Shown piece by piece: positions 42,840 to 51,041 of a stretch of DNA of 64,000 bases. This DNA comes from JAJPKK01 sp963807015 (GTDB lineage: Bacteria; Pseudomonadota; Alphaproteobacteria; Rhizobiales; Xanthobacteraceae), in assembly GCA_963807015.1 (NCBI GenBank), contig CAWEAS010000034.1:682001-746000 (forward strand), read 5' to 3'. The first letter of the stretch is position 1. Each line of letters starts with the position of its first letter. The notes beneath the pieces were generated by a model, which ran no database searches, was not told the origin of the DNA, and was given only the letters and a program-made list of their open reading frames with translations. A program made the position numbers and the translations under genes.

Positions 42840-43370
42840 TTACTCCGCATCTTTCGAATTAACGGCATAAATATGGAACCAAATCCCTTGAACTTTTTGC
42901 ATGATGAATTTGCGTTCGGCAGTTGAAATCGACGCGGCGTTGCCAACAAGAATCCCCTGCATCAACGTTCCGAGGATATCACCACGGACTTTTTGAGGCA
43001 GTGGTGTCGTCATTTCCAGGGTCGCGGCGTAGACCAGCGTACATTGCGCCATTCCAAGCGCATTCTCCGCACCACAAATTGCGGTAAGCCCTACGATGTC
43101 CAATCCACCCTCTTCCGTCGCCGCCATCAGCGTTGCGTAGTCGCCGACCTTGTACGTGCAAACCGTTCGCTTGGTGCCGTTACCGTTCAGGCAACCGACA
43201 GAAGTCAACGGGTCCTTTATGGATTGATGAATAAGGGCCTTCTTCAAATCCGCCTGGAGCGATTTAAACGTGAGCGGCAGCAAGGTATCGTCTGCCGCCA
43301 GAACCGCTTGCGTGTAGACCATGCCAGCAACAATGCCCACCGCCGCAACGAAAGCACGGACCGTGCTCAT
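42840..43370 (-). CDS. Hypothetical secreted protein
   Basis: A 176-residue protein with a clear signal peptide (about residues 1-25, ending QAVLAA). The mature part has a KSLQADLKKALIH helix, cysteines in SVGCLNGNGTKRTVCTYKVGDY and AICGAENALGMAQCTL that could form disulfides, and no family that I recognise. Composition is AT-richer than average. It is transcribed leftward. Its stop lies about 100 bases before the promoter feeding the amidase operon, so the two are probably separate units. Confidence 0.65.
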   Translation of the reverse strand: MSTVRAFVAAVGIVAGMVYTQAVLAADDTLLPLTFKSLQADLKKALIHQSIKDPLTSVGCLNGNGTKRTVCTYKVGDYATLMAATEEGGLDIVGLTAICGAENALGMAQCTLVYAATLEMTTPLPQKVRGDILGTLMQGILVGNAASISTAERKFIMQKVQGIWFHIYAVNSKDAE

Positions 43371-43650
43371 GGTTCCGCCGGTCTTCCTGTTCGTTCAAGC
43401 GAACGCTTGGCCGCCGTCAGGTACGACACGACGCTATCAATATTCCAGATCGGGATTTCTAAATCGACATTATTGTCGAGTTCGAACAAGAGCGACCGTC
43501 CAACATCCGATAAGCTCGCATTCTCGCTCACGAAAAAAGAGTGCGTTTGCGCAAAGTGCCCGTCACCGCTGTCTCCTATCGATTACAGCATGACTCCGCT
43601 AGGCAAGCACGATAGCGCGAGCTCTAGCAAATTCCAAAACCGCCGCGCCG
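43371..43650. other. Intergenic region upstream of the secreted-protein gene
   Basis: This 280-base, AT-richer stretch should hold the promoter for the leftward gene at 42840-43370. I see no gene, repeat or RNA in it. It is followed at 43651 by the truncated TctC gene start. Confidence 0.35.
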
Positions 43651-43779
43651 GCATAGACTGCGCGGAGAACTGACAAACGAGGGCGGACGCCGTGAGGGGA
43701 TCGATGCGCGTGGCACTGCCTTGCGCCATGGTCGCGATGCCAGTGGCGACGAGCCCGCGAGCGCGCAGCGCGTGCCTCT
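43651..43779 (+). pseudogene. Truncated duplicate of the 5' end of a TctC-type gene
   Basis: Bases 43651-43779 align by eye with 44638-44765, the leader and signal-peptide region of the TctC gene on the same strand. They share aaacgagggcggacgccgtga, then ATGCGC..., and the same hydrophobic signal frame (MRVALPCAMVAM versus MRIALCCAVVAM). The copy stops at a TAG within about 25 codons. The leftward COG4705 gene lies exactly between the two copies, its stop codon at 43778-43780 touching the end of the remnant. Confidence 0.7.
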
Positions 43780-44545
43780 AGCTTGTTTGCGGATGCCGGC
43801 CCGCCCGTTGGGGCAGAACCAAGAGACACACCATGATAAATGCCGCGATCACCGCCGAGGCGAGGGGGCGGCTCAGCGCAAGCCCGCCCTCAGCCACGGG
43901 CTTGTCGAGGTAGTCACCGACGGTTGCGCCGAGTGGCCGGGTCAGAATGAAGGCCGTCCAGAATAGCAGCACGTGCGACACGTTGGTCCAGAAGTAAAGT
44001 CCGACGACCACTGCGAGCGCGGCGGCGAAGACGAGCGCGCCGCCTTGGTAGCCGAGCCCGCCGGTGTCAGCCAGCCAGTCGCCGAGGGCTGTACCCAGCG
44101 TTTGCGACAAAGTGATCGCCGCCCAATAGAACGCTTCCACCTTCCGCGTGCTCACGGTGTTCACGGAGATGGTGCCCTGCGACCAATACCAAAGCCCGAG
44201 CACGGCCATCAGCCAGACGAACAGCATCGTCGCGCCGCCGGCGTATCCAATGCCGAGCGAGCGGTCTGCAAAATCGGCCATGGTGGTGCCGAAGGTGGTG
44301 GAGGCGACGATCGTCGCCCAGTAGAGGAAAGGATGGAACTGCTTCGCCGCAATTTGCGCGATCACCAGCACGACGAGAAGGGAAAGAAAGACGGCCGTAC
44401 CGGCGAGATAGCCCCAGTCGAGGGTCATGGTGACGGAATCGCCGCCGGTCTCGCCGAGAGTGGTCGCGGCGATCTTGATCACCCAAAATACAAGGGTGAC
44501 CTCGGGAACTTTCGAGAGCGATTGCTGTTGCGAACCATCATTCAT
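43778..44545 (-). CDS. COG4705-type membrane protein with four internal repeats
   Basis: A 255-residue membrane protein with about eight helices. It is built from four similar units, each with an aromatic-Trp start, a TLG/TFG/PLG turn and a GD or AD pair: VFWVIKIAATTLGETGGD, YWATIVASTTFGTTMAD, YWAAITLSQTLGTALGD and FWTAFILTRPLGATVGD. Three of the units continue into LGYxGG-like endings. This is the COG4705 family; no transport substrate is established that I know of. ATG 44545 starts near the family N-terminus (LSKVPEVTLVFW); an in-frame GTG at 44608 is also open. It is flanked by a full and a truncated TctC gene start. Confidence 0.82.
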   Translation of the reverse strand: MNDGSQQQSLSKVPEVTLVFWVIKIAATTLGETGGDSVTMTLDWGYLAGTAVFLSLLVVLVIAQIAAKQFHPFLYWATIVASTTFGTTMADFADRSLGIGYAGGATMLFVWLMAVLGLWYWSQGTISVNTVSTRKVEAFYWAAITLSQTLGTALGDWLADTGGLGYQGGALVFAAALAVVVGLYFWTNVSHVLLFWTAFILTRPLGATVGDYLDKPVAEGGLALSRPLASAVIAAFIMVCLLVLPQRAGRHPQTS

Positions 44546-44688
44546 GTGCGACGGCGGCGCGGCGGACACATGGCCTTGCGCATCCCCTTCTGGGTTTTTC
44601 TCGACCACGCCGCTTGTAGATCATTGCCGTGCGTCAGCATACACTGTGCGCGCAACGAGAAACGAGGGCGGACGCCGTGAAGGGATGG

Positions 44689-45672
44689 ATGCGCATCGCG
44701 CTGTGCTGCGCCGTGGTCGCGATGGCGGCGGTAGCGAGTGGCGAGCCTGCGAACGCCCAGCGCGGCGGCGCATGGCCGAGCCGTCCGATCAAGATGATCG
44801 TCCCGACCGGACCCGGCGCCGCGACCGACGTGATGGCCCGGCTGATTGCCGACGGCATGTCCCGCGCCATCGGCCAGACCATCTTTGTCGAGAACATGCC
44901 GGGCGCTTCGGGCATCCTCGCCCACGGCGCCGCGTCCCGCGCCGCCCCCGACGGCTACACCATCCTCTTCACCAACACCTCCGGGATGGCGATCAATCTG
45001 ATTTCGTTCAAACAGTTGCCGTACGATCCGACGCGCGATTTCACGACGATCGCCCTGGTGTGCAGTCCCGCGCCGCAGATGCTGTCGGTAAACGCGACTT
45101 TGCCGGTCGCAACCGTCGGCGAGCTGATTGCCTATGCGAAGGCAAATCCCGGCAAGCTCTCGATCGCGTTCGACAACACGGCCGGCGCGGCGGCGTTTGC
45201 GGCGAAGCTCTTCGACAAGCGCGCAGGCCTCGACCTGATCGAAGTGCCGTACCGCTCGAGTGCGCAGCTCGTCCAGGATGTCGCGAGCGGCGTCAACCAG
45301 GTCATGGTCAGCTCCATCGCGGCGGCGGAAGCGGTCGTCCAAGCCGGCAAGGTGCGCCGCCTCGCCGTGACCTCGGGCAATCGCTTTCCCGGGCTGCCGG
45401 ACCTGCCGGCGGTGCGCGAGACGGTGCCCGGCATCGCCATGGACGGCCTGTTCGCGATGGTGGCGCCCGCAGGCACGTCAGCGGAGGTCATCGATCGGCT
45501 TAACTTGGCGATCGGGGGATACCTCGAGGGATCCGAGATCAGGCAACGGCTGCTCGTCCTCGGCCTTGCCGCCGCGCCGCGCGGCACGCCCGACAACGCC
45601 GCGAAGACCATCCGTCATGAGCAGGAGCAATGGCGTGCGGTTGCAAAGGAGCTCAACGTCGAGCCGCAGTGA
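44689..45672 (+). CDS. TctC/Bug-family tricarboxylate-type solute-binding protein (copy 1)
   Basis: A 327-residue periplasmic binding protein of the Bug/TctC family. The signal peptide ends near EPANAQ, then the family opening WPSRPIKMIVPTGPGAATDVMAR, the NMPGASGILAH segment, PDGYTILFTN and the LPYDPTRDFTTIALV stretch. ATG 44689 has an AAGGGA site; upstream GTGs are open but unlikely. Bug proteins bind carboxylates such as citrate, tartrate or aromatic acids, and often act as orphan receptors. No permease genes are adjacent. Confidence 0.92.
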   Translation: MRIALCCAVVAMAAVASGEPANAQRGGAWPSRPIKMIVPTGPGAATDVMARLIADGMSRAIGQTIFVENMPGASGILAHGAASRAAPDGYTILFTNTSGMAINLISFKQLPYDPTRDFTTIALVCSPAPQMLSVNATLPVATVGELIAYAKANPGKLSIAFDNTAGAAAFAAKLFDKRAGLDLIEVPYRSSAQLVQDVASGVNQVMVSSIAAAEAVVQAGKVRRLAVTSGNRFPGLPDLPAVRETVPGIAMDGLFAMVAPAGTSAEVIDRLNLAIGGYLEGSEIRQRLLVLGLAAAPRGTPDNAAKTIRHEQEQWRAVAKELNVEPQ

Positions 45673-45692
45673 GGCGGCGCGATCGAGCACAG

Positions 45693-45802
45693 CTCGTAGG
45701 GCGGAATAGCGAAGCGTATTCCGCCGCTGGTCCGCAGTTTCAAAGCCGAGTTTGTTGATTGGCCGAACGGCGCAATACGCTTGCGCTATTGCGCCCTACG
45801 AG
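45693..45802. repeat. Family C-like hairpin repeat with GGCGGAAT arms
   Basis: A 110-base element with ends ctcgtagggcg and cgccctacgag and internal inverted gcgaagcg/cgcttgcgc and aatac segments. It fills the gap between two convergent TctC genes (rightward to 45672, leftward from 45824). It shares termini with family C but has a different stem, like the copy at 52739-52854. Confidence 0.7.
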
Positions 45803-45823
45803 CCGACGCAAACCGCAACAGCG

Positions 45824-46813
45824 TCACTGCGACGCTAGGCCGGTGTCGATGAGCATCGGCTTCCATCGCGCGGCTTCCGCGAGGATGAAATCGTGGAACT
45901 CGTCGAGCGTCATCGGGTCGGCGATGAGGCCGTCCTCGCGCAGCCGTTTCTCGATCTCCGGCCGTCGCACCATTTTCGTAATTTCGCGATTGACCTTGTC
46001 GGCGATCTCGCGCGGCAGGCCGGCGGGCGCCGCGAGTGCGAACCAGTTGGTGCCCGACAGCTCCGGATAGCCGAGCTCCGAAAACGTCGGCACCGACGGA
46101 TAATCGGGGAGCCGCGACTTGAAGGTGTGGGCGAGCGCGAGGGCGGCGCCGCCGCGGATCAGGCCCGAGGCGGACGACATCGTCTGCGCGGAGAAATCGA
46201 GATGGCCGCCGACGAGATCGGTGAGGCCCTGGGAGGCGCCCTTGTAGGGCACGTGCTCGACCTTGATGCCGACCTTGCGGGCGAAATGTTCGGCAATCAG
46301 ATGGCCGTTGCTGGCGACTCCCGATGACGAGAAGGTGAGAGGGCGCGGGCTCGCCCGGCCGCGCGCGACGAAGGCATCGAGCGTCTTGATGTCACCGCGG
46401 GCGTTGACGACGAACGCGACCGGCGAACCCGCGAGAAAGGCGACGTTGGTGAGGTCGGCGAGCGGATCGTAGCCGATCTTCGGATTGGTCAGCGGCGCGA
46501 AGGTGAGGAGCGACAGCGTCGTCACCACGAAGTTGTAGCCATCGGGCTCGGCGTGGGCGACGAACTGCACGCCGATGGCGCCGGCCGCTCCTGCGCGGGT
46601 CTCGACGAAGAACTGCTGGCCGAATGCCGCGGTGAGGTGATCGGCCGCAAGCCGCGCCAGGATGTCGGCGGCGCCGCCGGGCGCGAACGTGTTGACGATG
46701 CGCACCGGCCGGCTCGGCCACTCCTGCGCCGACGCGGCCGCACCGAAGAGCGAGAGCGGCGCTGCGACGGCCGCTGCCGCGATCAGCGCGACGATGAAAC
46801 GAACTGGCCTCAC
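45824..46813 (-). CDS. TctC/Bug-family solute-binding protein (copy 2)
   Basis: A 329-residue periplasmic binding protein: signal peptide to about residue 29 (ASAQEW), then WPSRPVRIVNTFAPGGAADILAR, the VETRAGAAGAIG segment, PDGYNFVVTT, KIGYDPLADLTNVAFL and the LVGGHLDFSAQ region. It is clearly a family member but well diverged from copy 1, so it is not a recent duplicate. It is divergent from the PdxA-family gene, with a family A repeat between them. PdxA-like enzymes and Bug proteins often neighbour each other in carboxylate or sugar-acid catabolic loci, so a shared role is plausible. Confidence 0.93.
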   Translation of the reverse strand: MRPVRFIVALIAAAAVAAPLSLFGAAASAQEWPSRPVRIVNTFAPGGAADILARLAADHLTAAFGQQFFVETRAGAAGAIGVQFVAHAEPDGYNFVVTTLSLLTFAPLTNPKIGYDPLADLTNVAFLAGSPVAFVVNARGDIKTLDAFVARGRASPRPLTFSSSGVASNGHLIAEHFARKVGIKVEHVPYKGASQGLTDLVGGHLDFSAQTMSSASGLIRGGAALALAHTFKSRLPDYPSVPTFSELGYPELSGTNWFALAAPAGLPREIADKVNREITKMVRRPEIEKRLREDGLIADPMTLDEFHDFILAEAARWKPMLIDTGLASQ

Positions 46814-46856
46814 ATGTCCTCCACTTTTTTCATTCCGGCACTTTTGTCACATCGGG

Positions 46857-46958
46857 CGTCATTCCGGGGCGCCGTGAAACGGCGAGCCCGGAATCCATAA
46901 CCCCTGCTGCGGAGTATTGATTCCGGGCTCGCCTCCGCTTCGCTGCGGCGCCCCGAAA
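46857..46958. repeat. Family A hairpin repeat, copy 2
   Basis: A ~102-base element starting cgtcattccggggcgccg with internal inverted gcccggaatccata and ttgattccgggctcgcc, ending cggcgccccgaaac, where the right terminus has mutated away from ggaatgac. It lies between the divergent TctC copy 2 and the PdxA-family gene. Confidence 0.75.
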
Positions 46959-47032
46959 CTACGATAGCTTACGTCGTCGAAAAGATGCAGAGTTTTCGGC
47001 GAAGCCGCGAACCCACCCAAACGCATGGAACC

Positions 47033-48043
47033 ATGCACGCACCGCGAACATCACACCTGCCGCGCATCGCGATCGCGATCGGCGATCCGGCCGGCATCGG
47101 CCCCGAGGTGAGCCTCAAGGCCGCGCTCGACCGTGAAGCGCGCGCATTGTGCCGGCCGCTGCTCGTCGGCGATCCGGCGGTGATCGCAGCGCACGCCAAG
47201 GCGGCGGGGCTTGGCGCGCCGCTCCGTGTGATCGGCGCGGTACGCGAAGCCGATTGGTCCGGCGGCGCCGTCAACGTGCTCGCGGTGCCGATGCCGGCGC
47301 ACACTGAGATCAAGTTCGGCGTCAACGACGCGGCTTACGGCCGCGCGGCGCTCGCAAGCGCAAGCCGCGCCATCAAGGCGGCGCTTGCCGGCGAGGTCGA
47401 TGCCGTGGTGGCGGCGCCGCACAACCAGACCTCGATTGCCCAGGCCGGCATCGCGTTCGACGGCAATCCGACGTTTCTCGCGCGCGAAACCGGCATGGAC
47501 CCGAACGATGTCTTCATGCTGCTGTGGTTCGGCACGACGCGCATCGTCCACTGCACGCTTCACGTCGCGGTCGCCGCGGCGCTCAAACTCATCACCCGCG
47601 AGCATGTCGGCCGGGCGATCCGCGCGACCGACACGGCGCTGAAACGGCTCGGCATCGCCGCGCCGAAGATTTTCGTCGGCGGGCTCAATCCGCATGCCGG
47701 CGAAGGCGGGCTGTTCGGGCGCGAGGAGATCGACATCATCGCGCCGGCAATCGCTGACGCGCGGGCAGGCGGCATCGACGCCACAGGCCCGTACGGATGC
47801 GACACCATGTTTCACAAGCAGGGCGCCGACGCCTTCCTCGTGATGTTGCACGACCAGGGCCACATTGCGGCGAAGCTCCTGGCGCCGAACGGCAGCGCGG
47901 CGTTCTCGATCGGCAGCCCGATCCTGTTTTCGTCGGTCGCCCACGGCAGCGCCTTCGACATCGCCGGCCGCGGCATCGCGAACCCCGCCGCGATGATCGA
48001 GGCGATCACGCGATTGTCGGGCGTGAGTGCGGGAGCGATGTAG
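47033..48043 (+). CDS. pdxA: PdxA-family 4-phosphohydroxythreonine dehydrogenase-like protein
   Basis: A 336-residue NAD-dependent metal-containing dehydrogenase. Family motifs: IGDPAGIGPEVSLKA at the N-terminus, the HNQTSIAQAGI segment, GLNPHAGEGGLFGREE and HDQGHIAAKLLA with metal-binding His residues. PdxA makes the vitamin B6 precursor 3-amino-1-hydroxyacetone phosphate. But the HDQGHI form of the last motif and the neighbouring Bug genes are more like the PdxA2 group, which act on tartrate, erythronate or aromatic diol acids. I cannot settle which. ATG 47033 is chosen just before the domain. Confidence 0.88.
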   Translation: MHAPRTSHLPRIAIAIGDPAGIGPEVSLKAALDREARALCRPLLVGDPAVIAAHAKAAGLGAPLRVIGAVREADWSGGAVNVLAVPMPAHTEIKFGVNDAAYGRAALASASRAIKAALAGEVDAVVAAPHNQTSIAQAGIAFDGNPTFLARETGMDPNDVFMLLWFGTTRIVHCTLHVAVAAALKLITREHVGRAIRATDTALKRLGIAAPKIFVGGLNPHAGEGGLFGREEIDIIAPAIADARAGGIDATGPYGCDTMFHKQGADAFLVMLHDQGHIAAKLLAPNGSAAFSIGSPILFSSVAHGSAFDIAGRGIANPAAMIEAITRLSGVSAGAM

Positions 48044-48093
48044 GCTTTTGCATGGAGCAGTCTATCTTAAGGTATCTACTGGGAGGGACGGTG

Positions 48094-48699
48094 ATGAACG
48101 AGCTTGCTCGGGCCGTGTGCTATTGGTTGAGCTACAAAGCTGCGACGGGCGCATCCCGTCTGTTAACTGAAGGATCCCTTTCTATCCCCATTGCAGAGAG
48201 CCTATTTTTTCATCGGTGGAAAATATCCACGGAAATAGATTACCACGAGATTTTTCCCGATATTTTAGAAGGAAAGATATATGCAGATTTTTATGCCACA
48301 CGCGGCGAATCCGGTTCAGAGCGACTTGCATTGGAAACCAAGTTTTTCAAATCCTCGTGTCACAACCGTATATTCAACGATATTGTTCGATTGGGTCTAA
48401 GCGATTCCAATTCCGTTCAAAAATTAGTATTGCTTGCTTGGTCTAAGGACTTGAAGCCGTGGAGGGAATTTGAGCGTTTATTATCGTTAAAGGTCCAACA
48501 AGATATCACGATTGATCCAGTTGAATGCATTTTTGATCCCGCTGGCCAGCCGGTTTCATTGGCCGGTAATAAATCAAAGTTTGAAGAGCTACGCCTTATG
48601 CGCAGTCCTGCGGCGACGAGCAAAGTTTTGGTGACTTGTACCGATAGAGCGGAAACGGACACCTATGGTGTGACAGAGTTTTCGATCGCAGCCGTCTGA
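48094..48699 (+). CDS. Unknown AT-rich gene, candidate PD-(D/E)XK nuclease-fold protein
   Basis: About 201 residues from ATG 48094, which has a GGGAGG site; an in-frame ATG at 48052 has none. No family is recognised. A possible nuclease signature is visible: an early Glu in IPIAESLFFHRW, Asp in KIYADFYATRG, then RLALETKFFK giving D-x(n)-ExK. The next part is LVLLAWSKDLKPW, like the strand-helix after the ExK in such folds. GC content is far below that of the flanks, a sign of recent transfer. It stops two bases short of the convergent alcohol dehydrogenase gene. The nuclease idea is inference. Confidence 0.6.
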   Translation: MNELARAVCYWLSYKAATGASRLLTEGSLSIPIAESLFFHRWKISTEIDYHEIFPDILEGKIYADFYATRGESGSERLALETKFFKSSCHNRIFNDIVRLGLSDSNSVQKLVLLAWSKDLKPWREFERLLSLKVQQDITIDPVECIFDPAGQPVSLAGNKSKFEELRLMRSPAATSKVLVTCTDRAETDTYGVTEFSIAAV

Positions 48700-48701
48700 G
48701 T

Positions 48702-49811
48702 TCACTCCCACGGCATGAGGGAGGCGTGGATCACGTCCTTGACGCCTTCGCCGCCGACCGAGCGGATCGCGAGGTCGACGTCCTTCATGCCGAACTTGTG
48801 GGTGGTGACGAGGTCGAGCGGGAAACGCTTCGAGGCGAGCTGGGCGAGCGCGAGCTCGCATGCCCTGAAGCTGTGGCCGCGGGCGCACTTGATGGTGATG
48901 TATTTCACCGTCACGCGCGCGATCGGGAAATTCGGAAAGTCCGTCATCTCGCCTTGGATCACCAGCGTGCCGGCCTTGCGCTTGAGCGCCTCGATGCCGA
49001 GCAGCACGGGGACGGTGCCGGCGCCCGCGGTGCAGTCGAGCGAGACGTCGACGCCCTTGCCGCCGGTGATCTCCATGATCCGGGCGAGCGGGTCCTCCTT
49101 CTGCACGTCGATGACGTAATCGGCGCCGAGCTTCTTGGCGACCTCCATGCGCGCCGCGTCCTTCGACGTGCCGGTGACGATGATGAGCGAGGCGCCGGCC
49201 TGGCGGCAGATCACCGTCTGCGACAGGCCCTGCTGGCCCGGCCCCTGGATCAGCACCTTGGAGTCATAGCCGACGCCGCCGTCCATCAGCGACCACTCGA
49301 CGCCGTTCGCCATCGGCGTGACGATCCCGGCAAGCTCGGGCGTGACGCCCTTCGGAACGTGGTGGAGGACGGCGTTCCACGGCAGGTAGACGTATTGGGC
49401 AAAGCCGCCCCACAAATGCGGCGCTTTCTCAGCCGAGGTGTAGCCGTAGCGGATGGCATCGGGATTGTAGCGCCAGTCGGTGTTCTCGCAGTGGCGATAC
49501 TGGCCGAGATGGCACCACTCGCACTTGCCGCACGCGACGTAGTGCTCGACGAACACGAGGTCGCCTTCCTTGAAGCCCTTGCGCCGGGTGAATTCGCGGC
49601 CGGCCTTGGCGATGGTGCCGATGTTCTCGTGGCCCATGATCACCGGCGCGGCCGACGGCGGATGCTTGTAGAGCTTGACGTCGGTGCCGCAGATGCCGGC
49701 GACCTCCATCTTCATCAGCGCCGCATCCTCCGGGATGTCCGGCATCGGAAATTCGCGAATCTCGGTCCGGCTCGGACCGACGCGCACCGCCGCAAGAACC
49801 TGTTCCACCAC
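48702..49811 (-). CDS. Zinc-binding medium-chain alcohol/polyol dehydrogenase
   Basis: A 369-residue MDR-superfamily dehydrogenase. Catalytic zinc region CGTDVKLY and GHENIG, and a structural-zinc cluster CGKCEWCHLGQYRHC. The NAD-binding segment is VLIQGPGQQGLSQTVICRQAG. Sequence around PMANGVEW and the threonine-dehydrogenase-like layout suggest a polyol, threonine or aryl-alcohol substrate. The start is GTG 49811, with a GGAG site five bases upstream. It is followed by nothing on its strand and preceded by a family D repeat. Confidence 0.9.
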   Translation of the reverse strand: MVEQVLAAVRVGPSRTEIREFPMPDIPEDAALMKMEVAGICGTDVKLYKHPPSAAPVIMGHENIGTIAKAGREFTRRKGFKEGDLVFVEHYVACGKCEWCHLGQYRHCENTDWRYNPDAIRYGYTSAEKAPHLWGGFAQYVYLPWNAVLHHVPKGVTPELAGIVTPMANGVEWSLMDGGVGYDSKVLIQGPGQQGLSQTVICRQAGASLIIVTGTSKDAARMEVAKKLGADYVIDVQKEDPLARIMEITGGKGVDVSLDCTAGAGTVPVLLGIEALKRKAGTLVIQGEMTDFPNFPIARVTVKYITIKCARGHSFRACELALAQLASKRFPLDLVTTHKFGMKDVDLAIRSVGGEGVKDVIHASLMPWE

Positions 49812-49840
49812 GCAGTCTCCAGTGTTAGCGCCCCGACTTT

Positions 49841-49960
49841 CTTCTCCCCTCGCCCTTGCGGGGAGGGGTCGGGGGTGGGGGTCAGGAGATGTGGCACGTC
49901 ATTGCCGTAACCTCACGACCCCCCACCCCGACCCTCCCCGACAAGGGGGGAGGGAGGAGA
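49841..49960. repeat. Family D double palindrome
   Basis: Left arm ccccttgcgggg-type sequence within 49841-49882 (ctcccctcgcccttgcgggg) and right arm 49918-49960 (accccgaccctccccgac...) form a long inverted repeat of about 40 bases per side; each arm is also itself partly palindromic. It lies between the divergent alcohol dehydrogenase and the small gene at 50079. Related short palindromes occur at 54782, 56499 and 56667. Confidence 0.7.
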
Positions 49961-50078
49961 TGGGTCGGCGTTCTTTGCGATCGTTTGGCTCCGCGCGTCG
50001 AAGGAAAGGCTGTGCCTTTTGCACGGCTTTCCCTGGCGAAGCGTCTTGCGCAGGTGATCGCAAATTTCGCTGCACACT

Positions 50079-50537
50079 ATGGATGATGGCCGTACGGTCA
50101 AGCACGATCTCGACAACCCGCTCGGCCTTCATCGTGATACGTTCGCGACCGCTAAGCGTTTCGAGCCGAGGCAATTGTTGGACAAGCAAATAGATGCACG
50201 GTCGGGCGGGACGGAGACCGATCGAACGCCGCAATGGGCGTTCCGGCGAAGCCCCGATCATGCGGCAGCGCTCGAGCGGGTGCGCGGCTGGACGCGCGAG
50301 CGCTTCAGGCTTGCCGACGAGGATGTAGTGATGGTCGCCGAAGTCGCCTGCGGGCTGCCGGGATGTCCGCCGGTCGAGACCGTGGTCGCGTTCTGGACCG
50401 GCGAAGCTCCCGATCAGCAGCGCTATCAATTCAAGGTGTTCAAGCCGGTGAACGAGGTCGTCAACGAAGACCTGCCGTTCGCGTGGCTGAAGGCATCGCT
50501 CGCGTCCCCGGACGGTTTTGCGTGCGACTGCTGCTGA
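50079..50537 (+). CDS. Conserved hypothetical protein with CGLPGC and C-terminal CDCC motifs
   Basis: A 152-residue soluble protein. The first ~55 residues are variable. The remainder (RERFRLADEDVVMVAEVACGLPGCPPVETVVAFW, in parts; FKVFKPVNEVVNEDLPF; FACDCC) has the look of a compact conserved domain with four or five cysteines placed to bind a metal. I have seen similar small proteins in Hyphomicrobiales and actinobacteria but cannot name a function. It is followed after about 80 bases by another small gene on the same strand. Confidence 0.6.
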   Translation: MDDGRTVKHDLDNPLGLHRDTFATAKRFEPRQLLDKQIDARSGGTETDRTPQWAFRRSPDHAAALERVRGWTRERFRLADEDVVMVAEVACGLPGCPPVETVVAFWTGEAPDQQRYQFKVFKPVNEVVNEDLPFAWLKASLASPDGFACDCC

Positions 50538-50620
50538 CCCGCCGTCCGCGCCGTTGACAGTCCCGCCGGCCGTGACGATCATTTGTGCCACTGGACAAAG
50601 AGGAGCCTGGCCAGAAACGC

Positions 50621-51037
50621 ATGACGGGGCGCAACGGAGCGAGCGGGGATAACCTGACCGGCGTGTGGCACGGCACGTTCAGCTATCCGCGCGACCAGGG
50701 ACCGGTGGCGTTCGTGGCGACGCTGATCGAGTCGGGCCGGTTCGTCAGCGGCATGACCCATGAGCCGTGCGCGGTTGGCGGCAATCCCAACGACACGCTC
50801 TACGCCTCGCTCGCCGGCAGCCGGCACGGCAGCGCCGTCGCCTTCGTCAAAACCTATGACGGCGCCAACCCGAATTACCGCGCGGTGGATTACGAGGGCA
50901 CGCTCAGCAGCGACGGCACCGAAATCGAGGGCCGCTGGGTCATCCACGGCGTGTGGTCGGGCAAGTTCCTGATGATCCGTTCCGCAGGCAAGGCGGAGAC
51001 CGTCGAGCGCAAGGTGCACGAACGCGCGCGGTCGTAG
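50621..51037 (+). CDS. Conserved hypothetical small beta-rich protein
   Basis: A 138-residue protein. After a short N-terminus it reads LTGVWHGTFSYPRDQGPVAFVATLIESGRFVSG in segments, with alternating hydrophobic strands and ending in a VIHGVWSGKFLMIRS strand and a basic tail. It resembles a small lipocalin- or avidin-like beta barrel, but that is a guess from pattern only. ATG 50621 is used; an in-frame GTG at 50585 is also open. The gene converges with the alpha/beta hydrolase gene, leaving four bases between stops. Confidence 0.6.
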   Translation: MTGRNGASGDNLTGVWHGTFSYPRDQGPVAFVATLIESGRFVSGMTHEPCAVGGNPNDTLYASLAGSRHGSAVAFVKTYDGANPNYRAVDYEGTLSSDGTEIEGRWVIHGVWSGKFLMIRSAGKAETVERKVHERARS

Positions 51038-51041
51038 CGCG

